Positions 14,416 to 20,531 of a stretch of DNA of 20,531 nt are shown piece after piece. The stretch is from Rubrivivax sp. (GTDB lineage: Bacteria > Pseudomonadota > Gammaproteobacteria > Burkholderiales > Burkholderiaceae): NCBI GenBank assembly GCA_004211235.1, contig SEEY01000004.1, positions 1-20,531 on the forward strand, read 5' to 3'. Position 1 is the first letter of the stretch; each line of letters starts with the position of its first letter. The notes beneath the pieces were generated by a model, which was not told the origin of the DNA, ran no database searches, and saw only the letters and a list, made by a program, of their open reading frames with translations. The position numbers and the translations under genes were made by a program.

Positions 14416-15030
14416 TCAGGCCGACGTCTGGATCGCCTTGAACAGGCTCCAGGCGTTTGCCCGCGTCGGATTTCCCGCGCCCCAGAACTCCTTCACCTTG
14501 GCCGCGCTGTATGGAAAGGCCTTGGCCTGCGTCGGGCCAGTCACCTCGTAGTACGCAAGACCGTTCAGGTAGGCGCAGACGAAGTCCGCCTCGACCGTGG
14601 TGAACTTGGTGCCGTTGGTGGACACAGGGTTCAGTATGTCCCGCAACAGCATGCTGCTGACAGTGCTGGACGCCCCCGACAGCAGGCTTCCCACCGTGCT
14701 GCCCGGCGCGCAACCCGAAGGCCACGTCTGGAGCGCGTACCACGAGGCCTTGGTCTTTCCAAACGCAGTGATCTTCGTGACGTTGGGTCCGAAAGAATGC
14801 GCCGCAGAGTTCACGCCCGACAGCGTGCAAAGGCTGACTTTGTCGTTACCGTTTTTGCACGTCAGCACGGTCGACGTGGTCGCCAGCGCGCCCACCGGCT
14901 GCAGTGCGGCCAGTGCCGCGACACCGGTCGAGGCGCCGCGCAGCATCAGGCGACGGCGCATCAGCGCGTCGCCGGACAGGGACGGCTTCTGCGGTGACAG
15001 CGGATCGTTGATAGGGGAGTGATCGTTCAT
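14416..15030 (-). CDS. Exported protein with Tat-like signal, candidate substrate of the cassette
   Basis: A 204-residue protein from ATG 15030, preceded by AAGG at about 8 bases. Residues 1-23 (HSPINDPLSPQKPSLSGDAL) form a polar, Pro- and Ser-rich leader before a twin-arginine-like signal MRRRLMLRGASTGVAALAAL (24-43), with probable cleavage after GALA (47-50). The mature part has four cysteines (58, 68, 107, 152) and many Ser/Thr residues, and ends AWSLFKAIQTSA. I recognise no domain. It is the first gene of the cassette, 66 bases before the PqqD-like gene on the same strand, so it is the best local candidate for the protein bound by the chaperone and phosphorylated by the kinase. No direct evidence shows that it is modified. 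Confidence 0.72.
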   Translation of the reverse strand: MNDHSPINDPLSPQKPSLSGDALMRRRLMLRGASTGVAALAALQPVGALATTSTVLTCKNGNDKVSLCTLSGVNSAAHSFGPNVTKITAFGKTKASWYALQTWPSGCAPGSTVGSLLSGASSTVSSMLLRDILNPVSTNGTKFTTVEADFVCAYLNGLAYYEVTGPTQAKAFPYSAAKVKEFWGAGNPTRANAWSLFKAIQTSA

Positions 15031-15259
15031 GAGACTTACCTTGCGCGGCGCAACACAAAATTGTAAGAGCTGCCTCCGCTCGGAAAACTTCTCTTCCGAT
15101 GAGACTCCAGGTCATTTGACCTCAAAGCCCGCCCGAAGGCGCGTGCCGACTCCCCCTCGGCTCAGGGGTGGGGTCGTCACACGCCGGCAAAGACGTTGCC
15201 CCCCTAGCTCGTGCCGGGAGCGTGCTGGCTTCTTCCCGGCTGGCCTACCATGCTGCGCG
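15031..15259. promoter_or_regulatory. Divergent promoter region between cassette and pssA
   Basis: A 229-base gap between two genes that point away from each other, so both promoters should lie here. Its left half is the least GC-rich local stretch (AAAATTGTAAGAG and GGAAAACTTCTCTTCC, 15055-15100) and includes a short dyad TCGGA/TCCGA. No consensus -35/-10 pair could be fixed with confidence, and no ORF in it looks real. Confidence 0.45.
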
Positions 15260-15877
15260 ATGGACCGACCGAAGCCCTTCTCAATGATCCGCGAGTTTCA
15301 CCTCGCCGACTGGTTCACGCTGGGCAATGCCTGCGCCGGCATGGGCGCGCTGTTTGCGGTGATGAGCTTTTTGCAAAGCGGCGAGACGCGTCACTTGCAG
15401 TACGCCTGCGCATTGATCCCCGTCGCGCTGATTTTCGACGTGCTTGATGGCCGCATCGCCCGCTGGCGCCAGAAGAGCTCCGCCCTGGGGCGGGAACTGG
15501 ATTCGCTGGCGGACGTGATCTCTTTTGGAGTGGCACCGGCCGCCATCGCCTATGGCTGCGGAATGCAGGGCCTCTATGACCGCATCGTGCTGGTCTTCTT
15601 CGTCGCCTGCGGCGTGAGCCGCCTCGCGCGGTACAACGTGACAGCCGAGAAACTGAGCGCCGGCTCGGACAAGGTGGCCTACTTCGAGGGCACGCCCATC
15701 CCGACCTCGATGTTGCTGGTAGCGGTGCTGTGGGCCGCGGCTGCGGTCGGCGCCCTCGGCGATTCCCTGTGGGGCGGCGTGTGGTGGCTCGCCGGCTTCC
15801 GGCTTCACCCGCTGGTGCTGCTGTTCGCGTTGTCCGGATCGCTGATGGTGAGCCGGATCAAAATTCCAAAGCTCTAG
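15260..15877 (+). CDS. pssA: CDP-diacylglycerol-serine O-phosphatidyltransferase
   Basis: A 205-residue inner-membrane enzyme that makes phosphatidylserine from CDP-diacylglycerol and serine, the step before phosphatidylethanolamine. The CDP-alcohol phosphotransferase signature D-x2-DG-x2-AR-x8-G-x3-D-x3-D is complete in DVLDGRIARW...ALGRELDSLAD. It is followed by VISFGVAPAAIAYG, VACGVSRLARYN, and YFEGTPIPTSML, all typical of the PssA subclass. Six to eight hydrophobic segments are visible. The start ATG 15260 (MDRPKPFSMIREFHLAD) is chosen; ATG 15284 (MIREFHLAD) is possible. No strong ribosome binding site precedes either. The stop TAG overlaps, base for base within CTAG, the stop of the convergent small gene. 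The length is normal for this subclass. Confidence 0.94.
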   Translation: MDRPKPFSMIREFHLADWFTLGNACAGMGALFAVMSFLQSGETRHLQYACALIPVALIFDVLDGRIARWRQKSSALGRELDSLADVISFGVAPAAIAYGCGMQGLYDRIVLVFFVACGVSRLARYNVTAEKLSAGSDKVAYFEGTPIPTSMLLVAVLWAAAAVGALGDSLWGGVWWLAGFRLHPLVLLFALSGSLMVSRIKIPKL

Positions 15878-16092
15878 GCGGTGCGCCGCGAAAGCCAGCT
15901 CAAAGGCGAATCCTGCACGGCCTGGCCGGATTGGGATTCGAGGACTTCACTGGGCTTCTGGCTGCGGTAATCGCTGATGCCGCCGTCCAGACAGGCGTCC
16001 AGACCGAATGCGGTGCCGAGGTCAGCGGGATCCGGTTCGCTGCGGACGGCAGCGCCACGGCGGAAAAAACGCAGCGCAGGAACGAATCGCAT
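15874..16092 (-). CDS. Small uncharacterised protein convergent with pssA
   Basis: A 72-residue polar protein from ATG 16092, with AGAGG 7 bases upstream, which favours this start over the longer frame to 16179. It starts with a basic amphipathic stretch (MRFVPALRFFRRGAAV), then SEPDPADLGTAFGLDACLD with a single Cys34, and a C-terminal SPLSWLSRRTA. No signal peptide, domain or known family is apparent. Its stop TAG and the TAG of pssA share the palindrome CTAG (15874-15877). A coding role is supported by the ribosome binding site and the clean start, not by recognised homology. Confidence 0.6.
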   Translation of the reverse strand: MRFVPALRFFRRGAAVRSEPDPADLGTAFGLDACLDGGISDYRSQKPSEVLESQSGQAVQDSPLSWLSRRTA

Positions 16093-16384
16093 GACAGACC
16101 TCTTTGCCTCTCGGGCCGACAACCACATCGGCTCAATGAATCCAGTGTGCGGGATCCATGTGACAAGCCAACCCCGCAACTGTGAGTAAATATTGCCCCA
16201 CGTGGGATTTCCACACGTTCAGGTGGGTGGGCGCCCCAATGGAGACTGGCTTTGTCGCGAAAACGCGTCGAGGCGCAAGCGTTGCGTCATTGCAAAGAGC
16301 GACGGCCATTCCCAATTCTGTTGAGCCAGCGGGGGACAGATGCGCGTAAGCTGCGCGCACTTCCGTCCCCCCGGGCTTTCCCGT
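16093..16384. promoter_or_regulatory. Regulatory-looking intergenic region
   Basis: A 292-base gap between divergent small genes. It is less GC-rich than the coding DNA. It contains the perfect palindrome CCCACGTGGG (16198-16207), a dyad TTGC-N6-GCAA (16282-16295) and an AT-rich run GAGTAAATATTG (16184-16195). No convincing gene was found; frames across it lack good starts. The promoters of both flanking small genes should lie here. Confidence 0.4.
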
Positions 16385-16558
16385 ATGACCTCAGCAGCAC
16401 TCAAATGGATCGCCAACGGCATGATCAGCCTCGTTGTGGCTGGCACGTTGTGGATCGCGCAGGCGGTGCAGCCCGGGCCCGTGAATCCGATCTCCATGCT
16501 GGTTGCTTCGGCCGTTGCAGCCCCGGCTGAAGGCGCTTCGGCACCCGCGCGCCGTTAA
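16385..16558 (+). CDS. Tiny single-pass membrane protein, uncharacterised
   Basis: A 57-residue protein if started at ATG 16385. Residues 4-27 (ALKWIANGMISLVVAGTLWIAQAV) form one membrane segment, followed by PGPVNPISMLVASAVAAPAEG and a basic Ala/Pro-rich tail. An upstream ATG (16340, 72 aa) has a GGGGA about 3 bases before it, but its extra residues (RVSCAHFRPPGLSR) look unstructured. The protein resembles small single-pass proteins that accompany membrane complexes, but no family is recognised. It converges on argP with 11 bases between stops. It may be non-coding. Confidence 0.45.
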   Translation: MTSAALKWIANGMISLVVAGTLWIAQAVQPGPVNPISMLVASAVAAPAEGASAPARR

Positions 16559-16569
16559 AACAGGCCAGA

Positions 16570-17475
16570 TCACCCCAGAGCTCGTTTCGCGCCCTTAGCC
16601 AGGGCCTGACCGATGCGGTCCAGCAAGGCGCTGCGCCCTTGCAGTTGCCATTGGTGCCAGTAGAGAGCCACGTCGATGCCGACGTCCGGCCTCAGCACGA
16701 CAAGCTGCCCGGCCTCGATGAACGCTCGAACCTGGATTTCGGGCGCAACGCCCACACCCCAGCCCATGACAGCCGCGGTCACGTAGGCCTCGCTGGACGG
16801 AACGAAGCGCTCGCGCAGCCTCGGCGCACGCACGCCGAACGCCTGGCACACCCACTGCACCTGGCTGTCGTCCTTCCGGTTGAAGACCAGGAATGGCGTC
16901 CTGGCGAAATTGCCGGCGTGCAGACCCTCCGGCAACTGCGCCGCCAAAAAGCCGCGGCTGGCCACAGCCACGTAGCGCATGACACCGAGCGGCTGCACGC
17001 GACAGCCTTGCAGGGCCTCAGCCACGGTGGTCACGCAGCCCAGCACGGCGCCCTCGCGCAGGCTGTCGTGAGTGAAATCCTGGTCGTCGACAACGAGTTC
17101 GAGCCCATAGCCTTCGCGCAACCCCTGCTGGACGAGCTCATCCAGCGCCGGCAGCACCCACGTCGCCAGGCTGTCGGCATTGACGGCAATCGCCAGACGT
17201 GACTGGGGCGCGATGCGCTCTCCGAGCTCCAGGGCCACGTCCACGCGCAAGGCCTGCAACTGGCGCGCAAAGCGCAGCAGCACCTTGCCGGCTTCGGTCA
17301 GCCGCAACGGCCGGGACCGCACGACCAACGGTTGGCCAACCTGGCCCTCGAGCGTGCGCAGCCGCTGCGACACGGCGCTTTGCGTGATGGACAGGCGCTG
17401 CGCCGCCCGGTCGAAGCTTTGCTCGTCGGCCAGGGCGGCGAGGCAGTCCAACGCAGCGGCGTCAAAGTCGTTCAT
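16570..17475 (-). CDS. argP: LysR-type regulator ArgP
   Basis: A 301-residue LysR-type regulator from ATG 17475, with AGGAG 5 bases upstream. The winged helix-turn-helix is at about 5-60 (LDCLAALADEQSFDRAAQRLSITQSAVSQRLRTLEGQVGQPLV). The effector domain (about 90-295) contains NADSLATWVLPAL, LVVDDQDFTHDSLREGAVLGCVTT and PLGVMRYVAVASRGF, all typical of ArgP/IciA/LysG proteins. These regulate amino-acid exporters in response to lysine and arginine. It is divergent from the LysE/ArgO-type exporter with 73 bases between starts, which strongly supports the assignment. It likely binds the dyad at 17490-17509 and controls both promoters. Confidence 0.93.
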   Translation of the reverse strand: MNDFDAAALDCLAALADEQSFDRAAQRLSITQSAVSQRLRTLEGQVGQPLVVRSRPLRLTEAGKVLLRFARQLQALRVDVALELGERIAPQSRLAIAVNADSLATWVLPALDELVQQGLREGYGLELVVDDQDFTHDSLREGAVLGCVTTVAEALQGCRVQPLGVMRYVAVASRGFLAAQLPEGLHAGNFARTPFLVFNRKDDSQVQWVCQAFGVRAPRLRERFVPSSEAYVTAAVMGWGVGVAPEIQVRAFIEAGQLVVLRPDVGIDVALYWHQWQLQGRSALLDRIGQALAKGAKRALG

Positions 17476-17489
17476 AAGCGCTCCTAATG

Positions 17490-17509
17490 TATTCAGAAAA
17501 AAATGAATA
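17490..17509. promoter_or_regulatory. Candidate ArgP operator
   Basis: TATTCA (17490-17495) and TGAATA (17504-17509) form a perfect 6-bp-arm dyad with an A-rich 8-base spacer. It sits in the only AT-rich spot of the gap between the divergent argP and exporter genes, where LysR-type regulators bind. The T-N11-A rule is met only loosely. Confidence 0.55.
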
Positions 17510-17548
17510 TCGCTTCTAGATAGCAGCGCGGGTGCAGAGAATCAACGG

Positions 17549-18184
17549 ATGCCCGCAGCCCCCATCGCCAGCGCCGCGCCCGCCGTCTTCTTGCAGGGCT
17601 GGGCGATGGGCGCCGGGCTGATCCTCGCCATCGGTGCGCAGAACGCGCTGGTCCTGCGCCAGGGCCTCAAGCGCGAGCACGTGGGCGCCGTTGTCGCGGT
17701 CTGCGTCGTGTCGGACTGGCTCTTGATCGCCTTGGGCGTGTTCGGCCTGGGCGCGTTGATCCAGCGCAGCGCGCTACTGCTGGAAGTCTTTCGCTTCGGC
17801 GGCGCAGCCTTCCTGATCGGGTATGCGCTGCTGGCGGCCCGGCGTGCCTGGCGTCCTGCCGCGGGCCTGACCACGGCCGGGCAGGCGTCGAGCCTGGGCG
17901 CCACGCTGTCGGCCGCCTTCGTTTTCACCTACCTGAACCCGCATGTCTACCTCGACACCGTGGTGCTGCTCGGCGGCCTGGGTGCGCGTCAGCCGCCAGA
18001 GCTGCGCGCCGCATTCGCGGCCGGCGCCGCGGTCGCGTCGGCGATGTGGTTCGGCCTGCTGGGTTTCGGAGCGGCGGCTGCGGCACCGCGGTTGCAAAGC
18101 GCCCACACCTGGCGCGTCATCGATGCGCTGGTCGCTTTGCTGATGGCCGGCCTGGGTTTACAACTCCTTCTACAACCGCTCTGA
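17549..18184 (+). CDS. LysE/ArgO family amino-acid exporter
   Basis: A 211-residue inner-membrane exporter with about six hydrophobic segments. The signature GLILAIGAQNALVLRQGLKREHV (about 23-45) is characteristic of the LysE/ArgO (YggA) family. Further matches are VSDWLLIALGVFGLG, and AFVFTYLNPHVYLDTVVLLGGLG at about 123-145. It should export L-arginine or L-lysine, driven by the membrane potential. The start ATG 17549 (MPAAPIASAAPAVFLQG) has no strong ribosome binding site. ArgP beside it should activate it when basic amino acids accumulate. dadA begins 12 bases after the stop and is probably on the same transcript. Confidence 0.93.
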   Translation: MPAAPIASAAPAVFLQGWAMGAGLILAIGAQNALVLRQGLKREHVGAVVAVCVVSDWLLIALGVFGLGALIQRSALLLEVFRFGGAAFLIGYALLAARRAWRPAAGLTTAGQASSLGATLSAAFVFTYLNPHVYLDTVVLLGGLGARQPPELRAAFAAGAAVASAMWFGLLGFGAAAAAPRLQSAHTWRVIDALVALLMAGLGLQLLLQPL

Positions 18185-18196
18185 GAGCCCCTGCTC

Positions 18197-19471
18197 ATGA
18201 AGATCGTCGTTCTCGGCGCCGGCATCATCGGCATCGCCACCGCCTGGTATCTGCTGGATGAAGGCCACGAGGTTGTCGTCGTCGACCGCCAGCCCGACGC
18301 CGCACTGGAGACCAGCTTTGCCAACGGCGCACAGATCTCCGTCAGCTTCTGCGAGCCCTGGGCCAATGCCGGGGCGCCGTTCAAGGTGGCGAAGTGGCTG
18401 CTGCGAGACGATTCGCCCCTGCTGTTCCGGCCGCGCATGGACCCGAACCAGTGGCGCTGGGGCCTGGCCTTCCTGATGCAGTGCACCACGGCGGCCTTCG
18501 AGCGCAACGTCGAGGAGCTGGTGCAACTGGGCCGCTACTCGCACGAGTCGCTGAAGGAACTGGTCGCCCGCACCGGCATCGAGTACTGCCGGCTGGAGCG
18601 CGGCATCCTCCACTTCTTCTCCAACCAGGCCGACTACGAGAACGGCGCGGCCGGCGCGGAGATCATGCGCCGGCACGGCGTCGACCGCCGGGTGCTGAAT
18701 CGTGAGGAGGTGCTGAAGGTCGAGCCGGCGCTGGCGAGCTTTGGCCGCCATGTCTGCGGCGGCACCTTCACGCCGAGCGACGAGAGCGGCGACGCGCGCG
18801 TCTTCACGCAGAAGCTGGCGCGGTTGTGCGCGGAGCGCGGCGCTCAATTCCTGTACGAACACGATGTGATCGGCCTGCAGCGTGCCGGCGACGGCATCGA
18901 GACCGTGCGGATCGCCGATGTGCGCAGCGGCGAGCGCAAGACGCTGAAGGCCGACGCCTTCGTCGCCGCGATGGGCTCCTACACGCCGGCGTTGCTGCAC
19001 CCGCTCGGCGAGTCGCTCAACATCTATCCGGCCAAAGGCTATTCGGCCACGCTGCGGCTGAAGAAGCCCGAAGCGGCCAGCGTCGTCAGCCTGCTAGACG
19101 ACAGCCGCAAGATCGCCATTTCGCGGCTGGGCGACCACATCCGCATCGCCGGCACGGCCGAGCTTTCGGGCTTCGACCTGAGCCTGGATTCGGCGACGGC
19201 GCGCGTGCGCTGCGCAGCGCTGGTCAAGCGCTACGAAGAACTCTTCCCCGGCGTGGCCGACACGAGCGAGCCGCATTTCTGGGCCGGCCTGCGCCCGAGC
19301 ACGCCGAGCAACATCCCCTACATCGGCCGCAGCCGCCAGGCGCGCAATCTGTGGATCAACGCCGGCCACGGCACCCTGGGCTGGACACATGGCGCCGGCT
19401 CCGGCCGTGCGCTGGCGGAGCTGATCGCTGGACGCAAGCCGCCGATGGACTTCGGCTTCTACAACGCCTGA
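18197..19471 (+). CDS. dadA: D-amino acid dehydrogenase
   Basis: A 424-residue FAD-dependent DadA-type enzyme that oxidises D-amino acids to 2-oxo acids and ammonia, passing electrons to the quinone pool; it is a peripheral inner-membrane protein. The N-terminal GAGIIGIATAWYLLDEGHE (7-25) is the FAD-binding Rossmann motif, followed by ETSFANGAQIS (38-48). GLRPSTPSNIPYIG and NAGHGTLGWTHGAGSG near the C-terminus are DadA signatures. The length matches E. coli DadA (432 aa). No alanine racemase gene is adjacent. It follows the LysE-type exporter by 12 bases, an arrangement that links D-amino acid oxidation to basic amino-acid export. Its TGA abuts the convergent TGA of prsT, together forming TGATCA. 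Confidence 0.94.
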   Translation: MKIVVLGAGIIGIATAWYLLDEGHEVVVVDRQPDAALETSFANGAQISVSFCEPWANAGAPFKVAKWLLRDDSPLLFRPRMDPNQWRWGLAFLMQCTTAAFERNVEELVQLGRYSHESLKELVARTGIEYCRLERGILHFFSNQADYENGAAGAEIMRRHGVDRRVLNREEVLKVEPALASFGRHVCGGTFTPSDESGDARVFTQKLARLCAERGAQFLYEHDVIGLQRAGDGIETVRIADVRSGERKTLKADAFVAAMGSYTPALLHPLGESLNIYPAKGYSATLRLKKPEAASVVSLLDDSRKIAISRLGDHIRIAGTAELSGFDLSLDSATARVRCAALVKRYEELFPGVADTSEPHFWAGLRPSTPSNIPYIGRSRQARNLWINAGHGTLGWTHGAGSGRALAELIAGRKPPMDFGFYNA

Positions 19472-20531
19472 TCAGAGCGTCTTCAGCAGCGCCTCGACCT
19501 CCTTCTGCTGCGGCACCTTGGCACCCAGCCGGGCCAGTCGTTCCAGTTCCAGCTTGGCAGCCGGCTTGTCGCCGGACTGGATCAGGATCTGGGCGAGGTT
19601 GACCTTGAAGCTGTGCTCGTTGGGCAGGTCGGCGATCAGCTGACGCTGCAGGCTGATGGCCTTGTCGTAGTCCTTCTCGCCCGCCAGCACGGTGGCATAG
19701 GTATCGCGCAGCGGCGCGTAGTCGGGCTTGAGCTCCAGGCCGCGCTCGGCCAGCGCGCGCGCACCGGCCTTGCCGGTCTTGCTGCGCAGCCAGGCCACGT
19801 TATTGATCAGCGGCAGTGCGTCCGGGGCGCGCTTGAGCAGCGCTTCGTAGCGGGCCAGAGCGCCCTCCAGGTCGCCGCGCGCCAGCAGCAGGTCGGCCGC
19901 GACGGTCGCGAAGCCGGCATCCTGCGGATGAGCGGCCTGCCACTGGCTCTCGAAAGCAAGCGCCTCGGGGCGCTTGCCCGTCGCCAGCAGCAGCGCCAGC
20001 AGGCGGGCCGCCGAATCGCCCGGCTCGGCCAGGGTCGTGGCCTTGCGCAGCAGCGCGATGGCCGCGTCGGGGCGCTGGCGGCTGATCTCGATGTCGGCTT
20101 CGAGCACGAAGGCGAACGCTTCTTGCGGATGCTTCTTCTGGCGCTCGCGCACGCCGGCCAGCGCCTCGTCCACACGGCCCTGGCGCAGCACCAGCTGCAG
20201 CAGCAGCCGCTGGGCGATGGCCGAGCCGGGCTCGGCCTCGAGCGCGCGCTTGACCTCGCGCTCCGCGCCGGCGTAGTCCTTGTCCATGAAGCGCAATTGC
20301 GCCTGGCCCAGCCAGCCGTGCGCCCGCGCGGGTGCCAGCGCCGTCAGGCGCGCGTAGGTCTTGCCGGCCTGGGCCCGATCACCGGCGGCGAGCTGCGTGC
20401 GTGCCAGGCGCTCCAGCACGTCGGGGTTCAGCGGCAGCGCCACTGCGGCTTCCTGCGCGGCCGTCGCGGCAGCCGCGGCGTTGCCCAGGCGGAGCTGGTG
20501 ATCGATCAACGCCAGGCGGAGCGCCGCCTCG
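19472..20531 (-). CDS. prsT: PEP-CTERM system TPR-repeat protein PrsT, C-terminal part
   Basis: This gene runs off the right edge: the frame is open through 20531, and the apparent start at 20509 is a TTG inside a TPR helix, so about 350 C-terminal residues are visible. They are continuous TPR repeats (for example DVLERLARTQLAAGDRAQAG, HGWLGQAQLRFMDKDYAGA). The end, HSFKVNLAQILIQSGDKPAAKLELERLARLGAKVPQQKEVEALLKTL in outline, is the characteristic end of PrsT, the TPR lipoprotein of the XrtA/PEP-CTERM exosortase locus. In such bacteria PrsT belongs to the exopolysaccharide/protein-sorting cluster. The remaining cluster is expected to the right, outside the window. Confidence 0.86.
   Translation of the reverse strand, partial: EAALRLALIDHQLRLGNAAAAATAAQEAAVALPLNPDVLERLARTQLAAGDRAQAGKTYARLTALAPARAHGWLGQAQLRFMDKDYAGAEREVKRALEAEPGSAIAQRLLLQLVLRQGRVDEALAGVRERQKKHPQEAFAFVLEADIEISRQRPDAAIALLRKATTLAEPGDSAARLLALLLATGKRPEALAFESQWQAAHPQDAGFATVAADLLLARGDLEGALARYEALLKRAPDALPLINNVAWLRSKTGKAGARALAERGLELKPDYAPLRDTYATVLAGEKDYDKAISLQRQLIADLPNEHSFKVNLAQILIQSGDKPAAKLELERLARLGAKVPQQKEVEALLKTL

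Noticed and set aside
12063..15030. Lasso peptide biosynthetic cluster
   Set aside because: No asparagine-synthase-like cyclase, no transglutaminase-like protease and no short precursor peptide were found; only the kinase, nucleotidyltransferase and PqqD-like parts are shared.
16340..16384. Longer start for the small membrane protein (72 aa)
   Set aside because: The extra residues look non-conserved and the purine-rich site lies too close to that ATG; kept only as an alternative.

Overview
The window is very GC-rich, gene-dense bacterial chromosome. The protein families present point to a betaproteobacterium of the order Burkholderiales, probably near Rubrivivax, Leptothrix or Roseateles. 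Evidence includes ArgP/LysE divergent genes, a PrsT protein of the PEP-CTERM/exosortase system, a CDP-alcohol-type PssA and an HprK-related kinase A cassette. This placement is inferred from gene content and was not tested phylogenetically. No tRNA, rRNA, CRISPR, insertion sequence or prophage was seen.

Left part (1-7171). The 3' end of a chloroperoxidase-like alpha/beta hydrolase converges on two tandem paralogous exported esterases of identical length (289 aa). Next comes a small GlsB/YeaQ-type membrane protein, divergent from a THUMP-domain 23S rRNA guanine-N2 methyltransferase. A minus-strand pair follows, rsmE then an MFS transporter, coupled by a TTGA stop/start overlap. A short putative zinc-binding protein and a crotonase-fold protein lacking the usual catalytic glutamates come after.

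Middle (7168-12056). An uncharacterised protein is translationally coupled to the crotonase. Divergent from it is a PafA-like alkaline phosphatase with a lipoprotein or Tat-type export signal. A PAS-like protein with what looks like a degenerate GGDEF tail, an exported DUF2807 adhesin-like protein built of GSGD repeats, and a YpfJ-type zinc metallopeptidase follow.

Right-middle (12063-15030). This is the most unusual part: a compact minus-strand cassette. In transcription order it holds a Tat-type exported protein of unknown function, a PqqD-like protein, an HprK-related kinase A and an NTP_transf_5 nucleotidyltransferase. The last three genes overlap by 1-4 bases. PqqD-like domains bind peptide leaders, and related HprK kinases and nucleotidyltransferases modify lasso peptides such as paeninodin. 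I therefore read this as a putative peptide or protein phosphorylation/nucleotidylation system lacking the usual lasso cyclase and protease; its substrate is unknown.

Right part (15260-20531). pssA (phosphatidylserine synthase) converges on a small conserved-looking protein, followed by a 292-base regulatory-looking gap and a tiny membrane protein. argP (LysR type) is divergent from a LysE/ArgO amino-acid exporter with a dyad operator candidate between them, and dadA lies directly behind the exporter. The window ends inside prsT, a TPR protein of the exosortase system.
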